Source: Pseudomonas benzenivorans (GTDB taxonomy: Bacteria > Pseudomonadota > Gammaproteobacteria > Pseudomonadales > Pseudomonadaceae). From it: 64,000 nt of DNA. Position 1 is the first letter of the stretch. Each line of letters begins with the position of its first letter. Shown one piece after another: positions 33,962 to 42,286 of the stretch. The stretch covers positions 44,285-108,284 of the forward strand of contig NZ_FNCT01000018.1 of assembly GCF_900100495.1 (NCBI RefSeq). The letters run 5' to 3'. The translations under genes were made by a program, and so were the position numbers. The notes beneath the pieces are model-generated. The model was given only the letters and a program-made list of their open reading frames with translations, had not been told where the DNA came from and ran no database searches.

Positions 33962-34954
33962 GTGAAACTCACCGACATCGCCCGCCTGGCCCAGGTTTCC
34001 GTCACCACGGCCAGCTATGTGATCAATGGCCAGGCCGCCCAGCGGCGGATCAGCCCGGCCACCGTCGAGCGCGTGCTGGAAGTGGTCGAGCGCCACGGCT
34101 ACCGCCCCGACCAGCAGGCCGCCGGCCTGCGCCGCGGGCAGAGTCGCTGCCTGGGCTTCATCCTGCCGGACCTGGAGAACCCCAGTTACGCGCGGCTGGC
34201 CAAGCTGCTCGAACAGCGCGCCCGCCTGGCTGGCTACCAACTGCTGATCGCCAGCTCCGACGACGACCCGCACAGCGAGCGGCAACTGCTCGAACTGTTC
34301 CGCTCGCGGCGCTGCGATGCGCTGATCGTCGCCAGCTGCCTGCCGCAGGACGATCCGGTCTACCTGCGCCTGATCGATGCCGGGGTACCGGTGATCGCCG
34401 TCGACCGCGCCCTCGACCCGGCGCGCATCCGCTCGGTGGTCAGCGACGACCAAGAGGCCGGCGCCCTGCTCACCGCCAGCCTGCTCAGCCCGCCGCCGCG
34501 GCATATCGCGTTGCTCGGCGCGCGTCCGGAATTGCCGATCAGCCAGGCCCGCGAACGCGGCTTTCGCCAGGCCCTGAAAGGGTTCGCCGGCAACATCAGC
34601 GTCAGCCATGGCGAACTGTTCAGCCGCGCCTGCGGCTACCGGCAGATGCGCGCGCTGCTGGACAGCCCGGCCGGCGTGCCGGATGCGCTGATCACCACCG
34701 CCTATGTGTTGCTCGAAGGGGTGTTCGATGCCTTGCAAGAACAGGCCGGCCTGGGCATGACCGAGCTGCGCCTGGCCACCTTCGGCGACACCCAGTTGCT
34801 GGATTTCCTGCCGCTGCGGGTCAACGCGATTTCCCAGCAGCACGAACGGATTGCCGAACGGGCGCTGGACTGGGCGATCCGCGCCATCGAACAGGATGAC
34901 TATCGGCCCGGCGTCGAAGCCATTCCGCGCATTCTGAAGACGCGCCGCGGCTAG
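33962..34954 (+). CDS. fruR: Catabolite repressor/activator Cra (FruR), LacI family
   Basis: A 330-residue LacI-type regulator. The N-terminal helix-turn-helix is KLTDIARLAQVSVTTASYVI with the Cra-type hinge QQAAGLRRGQSRCLGFILPD. The effector domain (IASSDDDPHSERQLLELFRS) binds fructose-1-phosphate in characterised homologues. The start codon is GTG. It is divergent from fruBKA, with an operator between them. It ends 16 bases from the convergent AsmA gene. Confidence 0.95.
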   Translation: MKLTDIARLAQVSVTTASYVINGQAAQRRISPATVERVLEVVERHGYRPDQQAAGLRRGQSRCLGFILPDLENPSYARLAKLLEQRARLAGYQLLIASSDDDPHSERQLLELFRSRRCDALIVASCLPQDDPVYLRLIDAGVPVIAVDRALDPARIRSVVSDDQEAGALLTASLLSPPPRHIALLGARPELPISQARERGFRQALKGFAGNISVSHGELFSRACGYRQMRALLDSPAGVPDALITTAYVLLEGVFDALQEQAGLGMTELRLATFGDTQLLDFLPLRVNAISQQHERIAERALDWAIRAIEQDDYRPGVEAIPRILKTRRG

Positions 34955-34970
34955 CCGGCCGCTTAAAAAA

Positions 34971-37034
34971 CTACTGCACTGAGCGCCGCGCCGGCTCACC
35001 CATCCGCTGCAGCAGCACGGCGCATTGGTTGGGCCGGTCGCCGCTGGGGGCCACCAGCGCCAGCAACCCGGCGGCAGGTGCCACCAGCGCCCCCAGCGCC
35101 AGCATGCCGGTGCCGCGCAGCGCCAGCGGTACCGGCTTGACCCCGGCATCGGGGTCCTTGAGGCTGCCCGCGACATACAGCGGCGAACGCAGCGAGAGCA
35201 CACGCACGCCCTTGGACCGCGGGGCGACGGTCAAATCCAGGCGCTCGTTACTCAGGTTCAGCGTGCCGTCCACCTCGATCAAGGCGTTCTCGGTATCCAC
35301 CACGAACAGCTGCGTGTTCATCAGCCCTCGCTTGATCCGCAGATCGGCCGCCGCGCAGTTGATCGCCACCTCTTCGTCGCCGAACAGCTTGCCGATCAGG
35401 TAGTTGCCCAGGTTGAGCCCGGCGATCTCCATCAGGTTGCGGCTGATTCGACCGTCGTTGATCAGCAGTTGCAGCTCGCCGTCGGCACTGCCGAGCAGAG
35501 CCGCCACCGAGTTGCCGGTGCCCGCGAGGCGGGCATCGCCGTTCAGCTCGCCGAGGCTGCTCTGCATCACCTCGACGCCGGGAAACAGCTGCTTGAGCTT
35601 GAAACTGCGGGCATTTAGCCGGGCCTGGCCCTGCATGGGCGTCCGCCGGCCATCGAGGCGAATGGTCGAGTCCAGCCGCCCGCCCGCCACACCGAAACGC
35701 AGCGGCTCTAGAATCAGCTCGCCATCGTTGAGCAGCACATGGGTGAACAGGTCGGTGAACGGCAGCTCCTCGCGCTGCACGATGCGCTTGCCGGTGAAGC
35801 TGACATCGGCGTCCATGGCGCGCCAGCGCTCGGTACGGAAGGCCTCCACCGGCAGCACCTTGTCCGCCGGCTGCCGCGCAGTGGCGCCGCGCGCCCGCTT
35901 CTGCGCATTGCTGTCGGCGCCGATCAGCGGCGCCAGATCGGCGAAGCGCAACTGCTTGGAGGTCAGGCTGCCCGACAGTTTCGGCCGCGGCTGGCGGGCG
36001 ACGAAGGTGAGGTTGCCCTGGATGTCGCTGGCGCCGATGCGGCCATGGAAATCCTCGTAGCGAAAGCGCGCTCCGCCCTCGTCCTGCAGCTGCGCGCTGA
36101 GCCGACCCTCGGTGGCAAAGGCCGGGGTATCCGGCAGGGTCACCCCGGTCAGCGGGTAGAGATGGCCCAGGCTGCTGCCGGATAGGCGCAGCCGCAGGTC
36201 GAGGGCGCCGAGATGCTGCGGGTCGGTCAGGGTGCCGGCCAGGGCGATGCGCGTGGAGCCGGCGCGGATATCCGCCTGCAGCGGGAAGGGCCGCCGCGCA
36301 TCCTGCAACGCCAGCAGCCCGCCGACCTTGCCGCTGCCATCCAGCGGCAGGCCCTTGTAGCGGCCCTTGGCCTGCCAGGCGAAGGCATAGTCCTGCGCCG
36401 CGGCGTGCTGCCCGGCGCTCTGGTCCGCAGCGCCCTTGCCGAGGATATCGCTGAACGGGATCGGCTGGCCCAGCGGCTCCACCAGCAGTTCCAGCCGGGT
36501 CTGCAGGCTCTGGTCGTCGAGCCTGATCCGGCCCTTGTCGAACGCCACGGTGCCGATATCCAGCGTCCAGGGCGACGGCGCTTGCGGGTCGTCTCCGCCA
36601 AGGTCGAAGGTCCAGTTGCTGCGCCCGTCAGCCAGGCGCTCGAGGCTGGCCCTGGGCGCGTGCAGCTCGATATGCGGGATGCGTACGGTTTTCCACAGCA
36701 ACGGCAGGGGCGCCAGGCGGAACTGCACCCGCTCCAAGCTGACGAACGACTCGCCCTTGGCCCACTCGGGGTTGCCCAGGGACAATTGCCCGGCGGAGAA
36801 ATGCGGCCAGGGCAGCCAGGCTCGCCAATTGCCTTCGCCCGGCTCGCGCCGCCAGACCACCGCCAGGTTGCCCTCGATCGCAAAGGGCCGCTCGAGGGCT
36901 GCGGAGACCCTGGCATTGAGCGCCGGCTTGAGCTGGTTCCAGTCGAACAGCTGCAGCAACAGCAGCAACGCCGCCACCAGCAGCAGCAGCAGGCCTGCCA
37001 GGCCCCAGCCGACTATCCTAGTCACGCGCGTCAT
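34971..37034 (-). CDS. AsmA family protein
   Basis: A 687-residue protein with one N-terminal membrane helix (GWGLAGLLLLLVAALLLLLQL, residues 9-29) and a large periplasmic part. The AsmA N-terminal domain shows LKPALNARVSAALERPFAIEG, and the C-terminal AsmA_2 region shows LTVAPRSKGVRVLSLRSPLY and LYVAGSLKDPDAGVKPVPLA. AsmA proteins are chorein-like bridges that help move phospholipids to the outer membrane. It is convergent with fruR and divergent from tatD. Length is usual for the family. Confidence 0.9.
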   Translation of the reverse strand: MTRVTRIVGWGLAGLLLLLVAALLLLLQLFDWNQLKPALNARVSAALERPFAIEGNLAVVWRREPGEGNWRAWLPWPHFSAGQLSLGNPEWAKGESFVSLERVQFRLAPLPLLWKTVRIPHIELHAPRASLERLADGRSNWTFDLGGDDPQAPSPWTLDIGTVAFDKGRIRLDDQSLQTRLELLVEPLGQPIPFSDILGKGAADQSAGQHAAAQDYAFAWQAKGRYKGLPLDGSGKVGGLLALQDARRPFPLQADIRAGSTRIALAGTLTDPQHLGALDLRLRLSGSSLGHLYPLTGVTLPDTPAFATEGRLSAQLQDEGGARFRYEDFHGRIGASDIQGNLTFVARQPRPKLSGSLTSKQLRFADLAPLIGADSNAQKRARGATARQPADKVLPVEAFRTERWRAMDADVSFTGKRIVQREELPFTDLFTHVLLNDGELILEPLRFGVAGGRLDSTIRLDGRRTPMQGQARLNARSFKLKQLFPGVEVMQSSLGELNGDARLAGTGNSVAALLGSADGELQLLINDGRISRNLMEIAGLNLGNYLIGKLFGDEEVAINCAAADLRIKRGLMNTQLFVVDTENALIEVDGTLNLSNERLDLTVAPRSKGVRVLSLRSPLYVAGSLKDPDAGVKPVPLALRGTGMLALGALVAPAAGLLALVAPSGDRPNQCAVLLQRMGEPARRSVQ

Positions 37035-37177
37035 GCACCCGCTCCATCGCTGAATATCCCCCTGGGCTGCGCTTCTTGTTGTTTCGACTGACGGAATGCG
37101 CGAATGACTCCCGCGGAGCTGGCAGCCTGGCGCTAAATGCCCGACGCTATGAGCCTGGCCGCTCCCGGAAAACGCCC

Positions 37178-37963
37178 ATGCGCCTGATCGACAGCCACAC
37201 CCACCTGGATTTCCCCGAGTTCGACGCCGACCGCGCCGAGCTGCTGGCCCGCAGCCGCGCCCTCGGAGTGGAAAGGCTGGTGGTGCTCGGCGTCTACCAG
37301 GGCAACTGGCAACGGTTGTGGGATTTGGTGCAGGGCGATGCCGGCCTGTATGCGGCTTTCGGCCTGCATCCGGTCTATCTCGATGCGCATCGCCCCGAGC
37401 ATCTGCTCGAATTGCACGACTGGCTGCAGCGCCTGGCCGGCCATCCGCAGCTGTGCGCGGTCGGCGAGATCGGCCTGGACTACTTCCTCGAACAACTGGA
37501 CCGCCCGCGCCAGCAGGCGCTGTTCGAGGCCCAGCTCAGGCTGGCCGCGGAGTTCGAGCTGCCGGCGCTGATCCATGTGCGCCGCGCCCACGCGGTCACC
37601 ATCGCCACCTTGAAGCGCCTCAGGCTCAGGCGCGGCGGGATCATCCACGCCTTCGCCGGCAGCGTCGAGGAGGCCCGCGAATACCTCAAGCAGGGCTTCA
37701 AGCTCGGCCTCGGCGGCGCGCCGACCTGGCCGCAGGCCAAGCGCCTGCGCCAAACCGTCGCGCACCTGCCGCTGGAGGCGGTGGTGCTGGAGACCGACGC
37801 CCCGGACATGGCCCCGGCGATGCACCCGAACCGGCGCAACAGCCCGGAATACCTGCCGGAGATCTGCGCCGAGCTGGCCCGACTGATGAATGTCGGCACG
37901 GATGAACTGGCCGCGGCCAGCAGCCGCAACGCCGCCGAGTTGTTCGGCTGGAGGACGACGTAG
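37178..37963 (+). CDS. TatD family metal-dependent hydrolase (DNase)
   Basis: A 261-residue TIM-barrel hydrolase. Metal ligands are visible in DSHTHLDFPEF (HxH), VGEIGLDYF (Glu), LIHVRRAH, IIHAFAGS and LETDAPD. Members of the family are 3' to 5' exonucleases or related phosphodiesterases. The ATG at 37178 gives the conserved MRLIDSHTHLD start; the longer upstream frame is not conserved. The stop codon TAG is contributed by the left end of a GTAGGGTGCGC palindrome. Confidence 0.9.
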   Translation: MRLIDSHTHLDFPEFDADRAELLARSRALGVERLVVLGVYQGNWQRLWDLVQGDAGLYAAFGLHPVYLDAHRPEHLLELHDWLQRLAGHPQLCAVGEIGLDYFLEQLDRPRQQALFEAQLRLAAEFELPALIHVRRAHAVTIATLKRLRLRRGGIIHAFAGSVEEAREYLKQGFKLGLGGAPTWPQAKRLRQTVAHLPLEAVVLETDAPDMAPAMHPNRRNSPEYLPEICAELARLMNVGTDELAAASSRNAAELFGWRTT

Positions 37964-38014
37964 GGTGCGCCGCGCGCACCGACATTAGTTGTTGGTGCGC
38001 GCGGCGCACCCTAC
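37960..38014. repeat. GTAGGGTGCGC palindrome, perfect copy after tatD
   Basis: GTAGGGTGCGCCGCGCGCAC begins at 37960, and the 21-base right arm ending CACCCTAC at 38014 is its exact reverse complement. A 13-base interior separates them. It may act as a bidirectional terminator for convergent tatD and the chemoreceptor gene. Confidence 0.8.
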
Positions 38015-38027
38015 CCCCGAAACGCAA

Positions 38028-38049
38028 AGGCCCGCCAAATGGCGGGCCT
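38028..38049 (-). terminator. Terminator-like hairpin after the chemoreceptor gene
   Basis: AGGCCCGCCA and TGGCGGGCCT form a perfect 10-bp stem with a 2-base loop. On the minus strand it is followed by TTGCGTTTCG. It lies 20 bases past the stop. Confidence 0.65.
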
Positions 38050-38069
38050 GGTCGGTACCGCAACAAATC

Positions 38070-40100
38070 TCAGACGCGGAATGCGCCGATCAGCTGCTTC
38101 AGGCGCGACACCAGCCCGGACAGCTCGCGGCTGGCCTGCTCGGTCTGGCTGGCGCCCTCGGCGGTGCGCTCGCCGGCGTGGTTGATCTCGACGATGTTCT
38201 GGTCGATGTCGTGCGCCACCGCGGTCTGCTGCTCGGCGGCCGCGGCGATCTGCTGGCTCTGGTCGACGATCATGCCCACCGCGCCGAGGATATTCTCCAG
38301 CGCCTGCTGCACCTTGCCCGACTCGCTGACCGTGCCGTCGGCCATCTGGTGACTGACGCTCATGGCCTTAACCGCCGCGCCGACGCCGCCTTGCAGCTTG
38401 CTGATCATCTTCTCGATCTCTTCGGTGGACTGCTGGGTGCGCTTGGCCAGGTTGCGCACCTCGTCGGCCACCACGGCGAAACCGCGGCCCTGCTCGCCGG
38501 CCCGCGCCGCCTCGATCGCCGCGTTGAGCGCCAACAGGTTGGTCTGTTCGGCGATGCCCTTGATCACGTCCAGCACCTGGCTGATCGAGGCGCTGTCACT
38601 GGCCAACTGGTTGATCACCACCACCGACTGGTCGATCTCGCCGGCCAGGCGCTGGATGCTGCCGACCTGGGATTCGACCAGGGCCCGGCCACTGACCGTC
38701 TCCTGGTTCACGCTCTGCGCGCTGTCGACCGCCGCGGCGGCGCTGCGCGCGACCTCCTGGGCGGTGGCGGACATCTGGTTCATCGCCGTGGCCACCTGCT
38801 CGATCTGGCTGCGCTGCCCGGCGACCGCCTGGTTGCTCTGGCCTGAGACCGTTTCCACGCTGACGGCCTGGCGTTCGACCTCGACCACGGTCTGGCCGAC
38901 GCGCTCGATCAGGTCGTGGACCCGCTTCACCGTTTCGTTGAACACCTGGCCCAGCTCGCCCAGCTCGTCCCGGCTCTGCGCTTTGAAGCTGACGGTCATG
39001 TCGCCGGCCGCGACCTGGTCCATGACCTGGCCGAGGCTCTTCAGGGTGGTGCGGGTCGACACATAGAAGCCGCCGTAGAGGTAGCCGATCAGCAGGAACA
39101 CCAGCACCAGCGCAGCCACCAGCAGCACCATCTGCCCGCGGTTCTCCTGCAGGCGCGCCTGCAGTTGCTGGTCGAGGAAGGCCAGCACCGCGTCGTTGAA
39201 CTGATAGGTCTTGTCCACTGCGGCGCTGACTTCGTCATAGAACTGTGGCCATGGGGTGTCCAGGCTGTCGGCGACCACCACCTTGTCCTCGAACAACAAC
39301 GCACCGTCCTTCAAGGTCGCCTGGCTGGCCGTGGCCAGGCTTTCCAGTGCCGCACGCGCCGCCGGGCTGCTGTTCAGCGCCTCCTGCAGGCTCAGGCCGT
39401 ACTCGGCGTGCAATTTTTCCAGTTCCATCAGCAGCTCGTCGAACTTGGTGCTGGCCGCCGAGTTGAGGAAGCCCTGGCCCAGCGAGTAGGCGCCGATCGC
39501 CCGTCCCTCGCTCAACGGCGCCGTCACCCGCGGCGTCACCACGGTGACCAACTCGGTCATCTGCCGCACTTCACGCTGCCGATCCTGGCTCAACCCGGCC
39601 TGGCTGGCGACCAGCTTGATAATTACCTGCGACTGGCCCAGCAGTTTCTTGGCCATCGCGGTCTTGCTCTGCAGCGAGGTCTCCTGCTGCAGCGCCTGCA
39701 AGCCGCCAATCATCTCGTCGCGCTGGGCATTGAATTCGGCGATCTGCTCCGCCTCGCCCGAGACCGGCATCAGCGCCTGCAAGGCGCCATCCAGCGCGCT
39801 GAGCTGCTGCGCGATACGGCTAGAGAGATCGCCCGCCTGACCGGATTGGCCGACCATCTCGTTGATCTGAACCAGGTCGGCGAAGCTTTCCAGTTCACGC
39901 CGCAGCGACAGCGCATCGCCGAGCAGATCGAGGCTCTCCAGAGCCGCCCGGGTGCTGACGAACTGGCGGTAGGAGTCGCGTACCAGATAGAAGTTGGTGA
40001 CCAGCATGGGCAGGAAGAACAGCACACTGATCAAACTGAACTTCATGCCGAAGCTGAGGCGGTTCATTAGCGCGATGGCCGGATACAGCACGGTCTTCAC
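38070..40100 (-). CDS. Methyl-accepting chemotaxis protein
   Basis: A 676-residue chemoreceptor. The first membrane helix is near residues 18-40 (KFSLISVLFFLPMLVTNFYL) and the second near 325-345 (MVLLVAALVLVFLLIGYLYG), leaving a periplasmic sensor of about 280 residues, mostly helical. A HAMP domain follows, then the signalling tip EQGRGFAVVADEVRNLAKRT. The GTG start is preceded by GGAG 9 bases away. The ligand is unknown. The equivalent place in P. aeruginosa, between speC and ampE, is also held by a chemoreceptor (PA4520, recalled). Confidence 0.93.
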   Translation of the reverse strand: MKTVLYPAIALMNRLSFGMKFSLISVLFFLPMLVTNFYLVRDSYRQFVSTRAALESLDLLGDALSLRRELESFADLVQINEMVGQSGQAGDLSSRIAQQLSALDGALQALMPVSGEAEQIAEFNAQRDEMIGGLQALQQETSLQSKTAMAKKLLGQSQVIIKLVASQAGLSQDRQREVRQMTELVTVVTPRVTAPLSEGRAIGAYSLGQGFLNSAASTKFDELLMELEKLHAEYGLSLQEALNSSPAARAALESLATASQATLKDGALLFEDKVVVADSLDTPWPQFYDEVSAAVDKTYQFNDAVLAFLDQQLQARLQENRGQMVLLVAALVLVFLLIGYLYGGFYVSTRTTLKSLGQVMDQVAAGDMTVSFKAQSRDELGELGQVFNETVKRVHDLIERVGQTVVEVERQAVSVETVSGQSNQAVAGQRSQIEQVATAMNQMSATAQEVARSAAAAVDSAQSVNQETVSGRALVESQVGSIQRLAGEIDQSVVVINQLASDSASISQVLDVIKGIAEQTNLLALNAAIEAARAGEQGRGFAVVADEVRNLAKRTQQSTEEIEKMISKLQGGVGAAVKAMSVSHQMADGTVSESGKVQQALENILGAVGMIVDQSQQIAAAAEQQTAVAHDIDQNIVEINHAGERTAEGASQTEQASRELSGLVSRLKQLIGAFRV

Positions 40101-40532
40101 AGGACGTCTCCAGTTCTCATTATTGTGATGTTGCGTGACAAGGTCGGCGACGCGGAAATCCCGACGGCAGTCGTTGCGTCCCTTGCAGCCCGACCTGTGG
40201 TGCCCGAATCAAATGGTGCAGGCAGGCAGATTCATGTGAGCAGCCGCACAAAACGCTCAAGCGCGGCGTCCTATATACCCGTTATCGACCCTGCGCTCTG
40301 TAACTTAAGGTTAAGCACGCGCAAATCCCCGAGCCGTGGCATCGGCCCGGGTGCTGAAAGAATGGGGATCATCGCCAAGCCAGGCACACAGCGGCGCCGC
40401 CTGCCACAGAAGCAGAGTCCGTGCGCCGCACACACCGGCGCATGGCACTGAAGCACAGCTATTGATGCGCACGGCGCGCCCCCGACCTCGAACCGTGGCG
40501 ACATTCGGCCAAGCAGGCAGCCGGCCGAGGAC
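40101..40532. other. Intergenic region between the chemoreceptor gene and ampE
   Basis: 432 bases with no supported gene. The part next to the chemoreceptor gene presumably holds its promoter. Small open frames here are not conserved-looking and have no ribosome sites. No clear hairpin or repeat was seen. Confidence 0.4.
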
Positions 40533-41369
40533 TCAGAGGAACAACGTCCAGAGGGCGAACACGGCGTACCAGAGCACCGCGGCGCGCACCAGCAACTGCC
40601 ACAGGGCATCCAGGCTGCTGACCCCGGCTTCGCCGATCACCGGCTCCGGCGTTTCGCTGGCCGCCCGACCGACGTTGATCACCAGCTGCGCCGCAGAAAT
40701 GTCCCAGCTCAGCAACTCATGCAGCAGCGCCCGGTTGACCGCGACGAAATTGCCGACCAGGGCGAAACTCGCCGCCAGCGCCCGCACCGGCAGCCAGTCG
40801 AAGGCATGCCGCAGCGACACCGCGCGCTCGCGAAAGGCCGCCTGCTCGGTCTGCTCGGCCATCAAGGCCAGCAGCCGATACGCCAGCGCCGCCAACGGCC
40901 CGAGCAGCGCGTACCAGAAGATCACCGCGAAGAAACTCTGATAGGCCTGCCACACCAGGTAGCCCTGGACGCCTTGCAACAGCGCGCCCTCCTCCTCTGC
41001 CTCCAGGGCCAGATCGCGCCGCGCCACCAGGTAGGCGGCCTCGCTGTCGCTGCGCCGCCAACTGTCGCGAAACGGCCCGAGCGCCGCCTGCAAATCGCCA
41101 CGCCCCAGGCTGTAGATCAGCACCAACAGGTGTACCGGCAAGGCCAGCCAACCGTAGGCCAACGGCTCGAGCAGGGCCAGCAGCAACGCCAGGACCACCA
41201 GCGGCAGAACCACCAGCAGCATGATCGCCAGCCAGGGGCTCTCGATGAAGTCCGCTTGCCGCTCGGCCTTGGCCAGCAGGCGCAACCAGGGACCGTCCTG
41301 CTGGATATTGCTGCGCCAGGCGGAGAATTTTTCTACCCAGAGCACCAGTAGCAACACCAGGAAACTCAT
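40533..41369 (-). CDS. ampE: AmpE-like membrane protein
   Basis: A 278-residue inner-membrane protein with four predicted helices, starting SFLVLLLVLWVEKFSAWR and carrying QGYLVWQAYQSFFAVIFWYA near residue 145. It is the CobD/AmpE-related partner of AmpD. It follows ampD with a 2-base gap. AmpE is proposed to act in the beta-lactamase-inducing signal route, but its function is not settled. Confidence 0.92.
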   Translation of the reverse strand: MSFLVLLLVLWVEKFSAWRSNIQQDGPWLRLLAKAERQADFIESPWLAIMLLVVLPLVVLALLLALLEPLAYGWLALPVHLLVLIYSLGRGDLQAALGPFRDSWRRSDSEAAYLVARRDLALEAEEEGALLQGVQGYLVWQAYQSFFAVIFWYALLGPLAALAYRLLALMAEQTEQAAFRERAVSLRHAFDWLPVRALAASFALVGNFVAVNRALLHELLSWDISAAQLVINVGRAASETPEPVIGEAGVSSLDALWQLLVRAAVLWYAVFALWTLFL

Positions 41370-41371
41370 AA

Positions 41372-41929
41372 CTACTCCTTTTTATCCATGAGTGCCGCGC
41401 GCAAACGGGGCCAGTCGAAAGCCGGGCCAGGATCCGTCTTGCGCGTCGGCGCAATGTCGCTGTGCCCGCATATGCGGTCCAGGGTGAGCGCCGGGTACGT
41501 CCTTTGCAACACCCGCGTCAGCGCCACCAATGCGGCATATTGCGCGTCGGTGAACGGCTGCTCGTCGGTGCCCTCCAGCTCGATCCCCAGGGAAAAGTCG
41601 TTGCAGTTCTCCCGCCCGCCGAAGCTGGACTGGCCGGCATGCCAGGCGCGCTCATTACAGGAGACAAACTGGGTGATCGCGCCGTCACGCTCGATCAGGA
41701 AATGCGCCGACACCTGCAACGTCGCGATCCCGGCAAAGTAGGGATGCTCCTCCGCCACCAGGCGATTCTGGAAGAACGCCTGCACCTTGCCGGTACCGAA
41801 CTGGCCCGGCGGCAGACTGATGTTATGGATCACCAGCAGGGAAATCTCGCCCTGCGGGCGCACATTGCAATTGGGCGAAGGACAGTGGCGTATGCCATGG
41901 CACCAACCACTGGTGGGATCCAGCTGCAT
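41372..41929 (-). CDS. ampD: 1,6-anhydro-N-acetylmuramyl-L-alanine amidase AmpD
   Basis: A 185-residue cytosolic zinc amidase (amidase_2). Zinc ligands are the His in LLVIHNISLPPG, the His of CGHSDIAP and the Asp of RKTDPGPAFDW; RAWHAGQSSFGGRENCND lies in the substrate cleft. It cleaves anhydro-muropeptides during wall recycling, which keeps AmpR-driven ampC expression low. GAGGAG lies ahead of the ATG. ampE follows directly. Confidence 0.96.
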   Translation of the reverse strand: MQLDPTSGWCHGIRHCPSPNCNVRPQGEISLLVIHNISLPPGQFGTGKVQAFFQNRLVAEEHPYFAGIATLQVSAHFLIERDGAITQFVSCNERAWHAGQSSFGGRENCNDFSLGIELEGTDEQPFTDAQYAALVALTRVLQRTYPALTLDRICGHSDIAPTRKTDPGPAFDWPRLRAALMDKKE

Positions 41930-42067
41930 AAAGGCTCCTCGAACGAGCCCTCACTCTAGAGCAGCCGGCCATCAGGGCCAAGCGCTGACCCTGCAGGGCG
42001 CCAAACGACGGGGCTTCGACTGCCTGCTTGCTACCGCTTCGCAGGCTGCGGGGGGCTTGCCATTGCA

Positions 42068-42104
42068 CCCTCACCCCAACCCTCTCCCTGGAAGGGAGAG
42101 GGGG
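42068..42104. repeat. CCCTCACCC-type palindrome, solitary copy
   Basis: CCCTCACCCCAACCCTCTCC is followed by CTGGAA and GGGAGAGGGG. It has the same orientation and length as 28082-28118, but no DUF559 gene is nearby. Confidence 0.8.
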
Positions 42105-42181
42105 CGGATTTGCGGTATGCCGGTATCTCTTGGCCAATGCAAAGGCTATGTCCCAGTTACCTGTTGCATGCAGCAATTACT

Positions 42182-42206
42182 TGTAGGAGCGGGCCATGCC
42201 CGCGAT
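42182..42206. repeat. REP, GTAG type, solitary copy
   Basis: TGTAGGAGCGGGCCATGCCC followed by GCGAT has the internal hairpin CGGGC/GCCCG. It matches the arms of the other GTAG-type REPs in the window. Confidence 0.75.
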
Positions 42207-42286
42207 CCGCGCGCGGCCAGACACCTTCGCAGCCATGGGACCGGGCGTCCCCGCCGCTTCGACGAGAGCCGGCAGGACGCCTCCTA

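Larger units (their letters stand above)
41930..42286. other. Gene-free region with two dispersed palindromic repeats
   Basis: 357 bases between ampD and the DUF1631 gene. It contains a CCCTCACCC element and a REP, listed separately. No coding potential is seen. Confidence 0.5.
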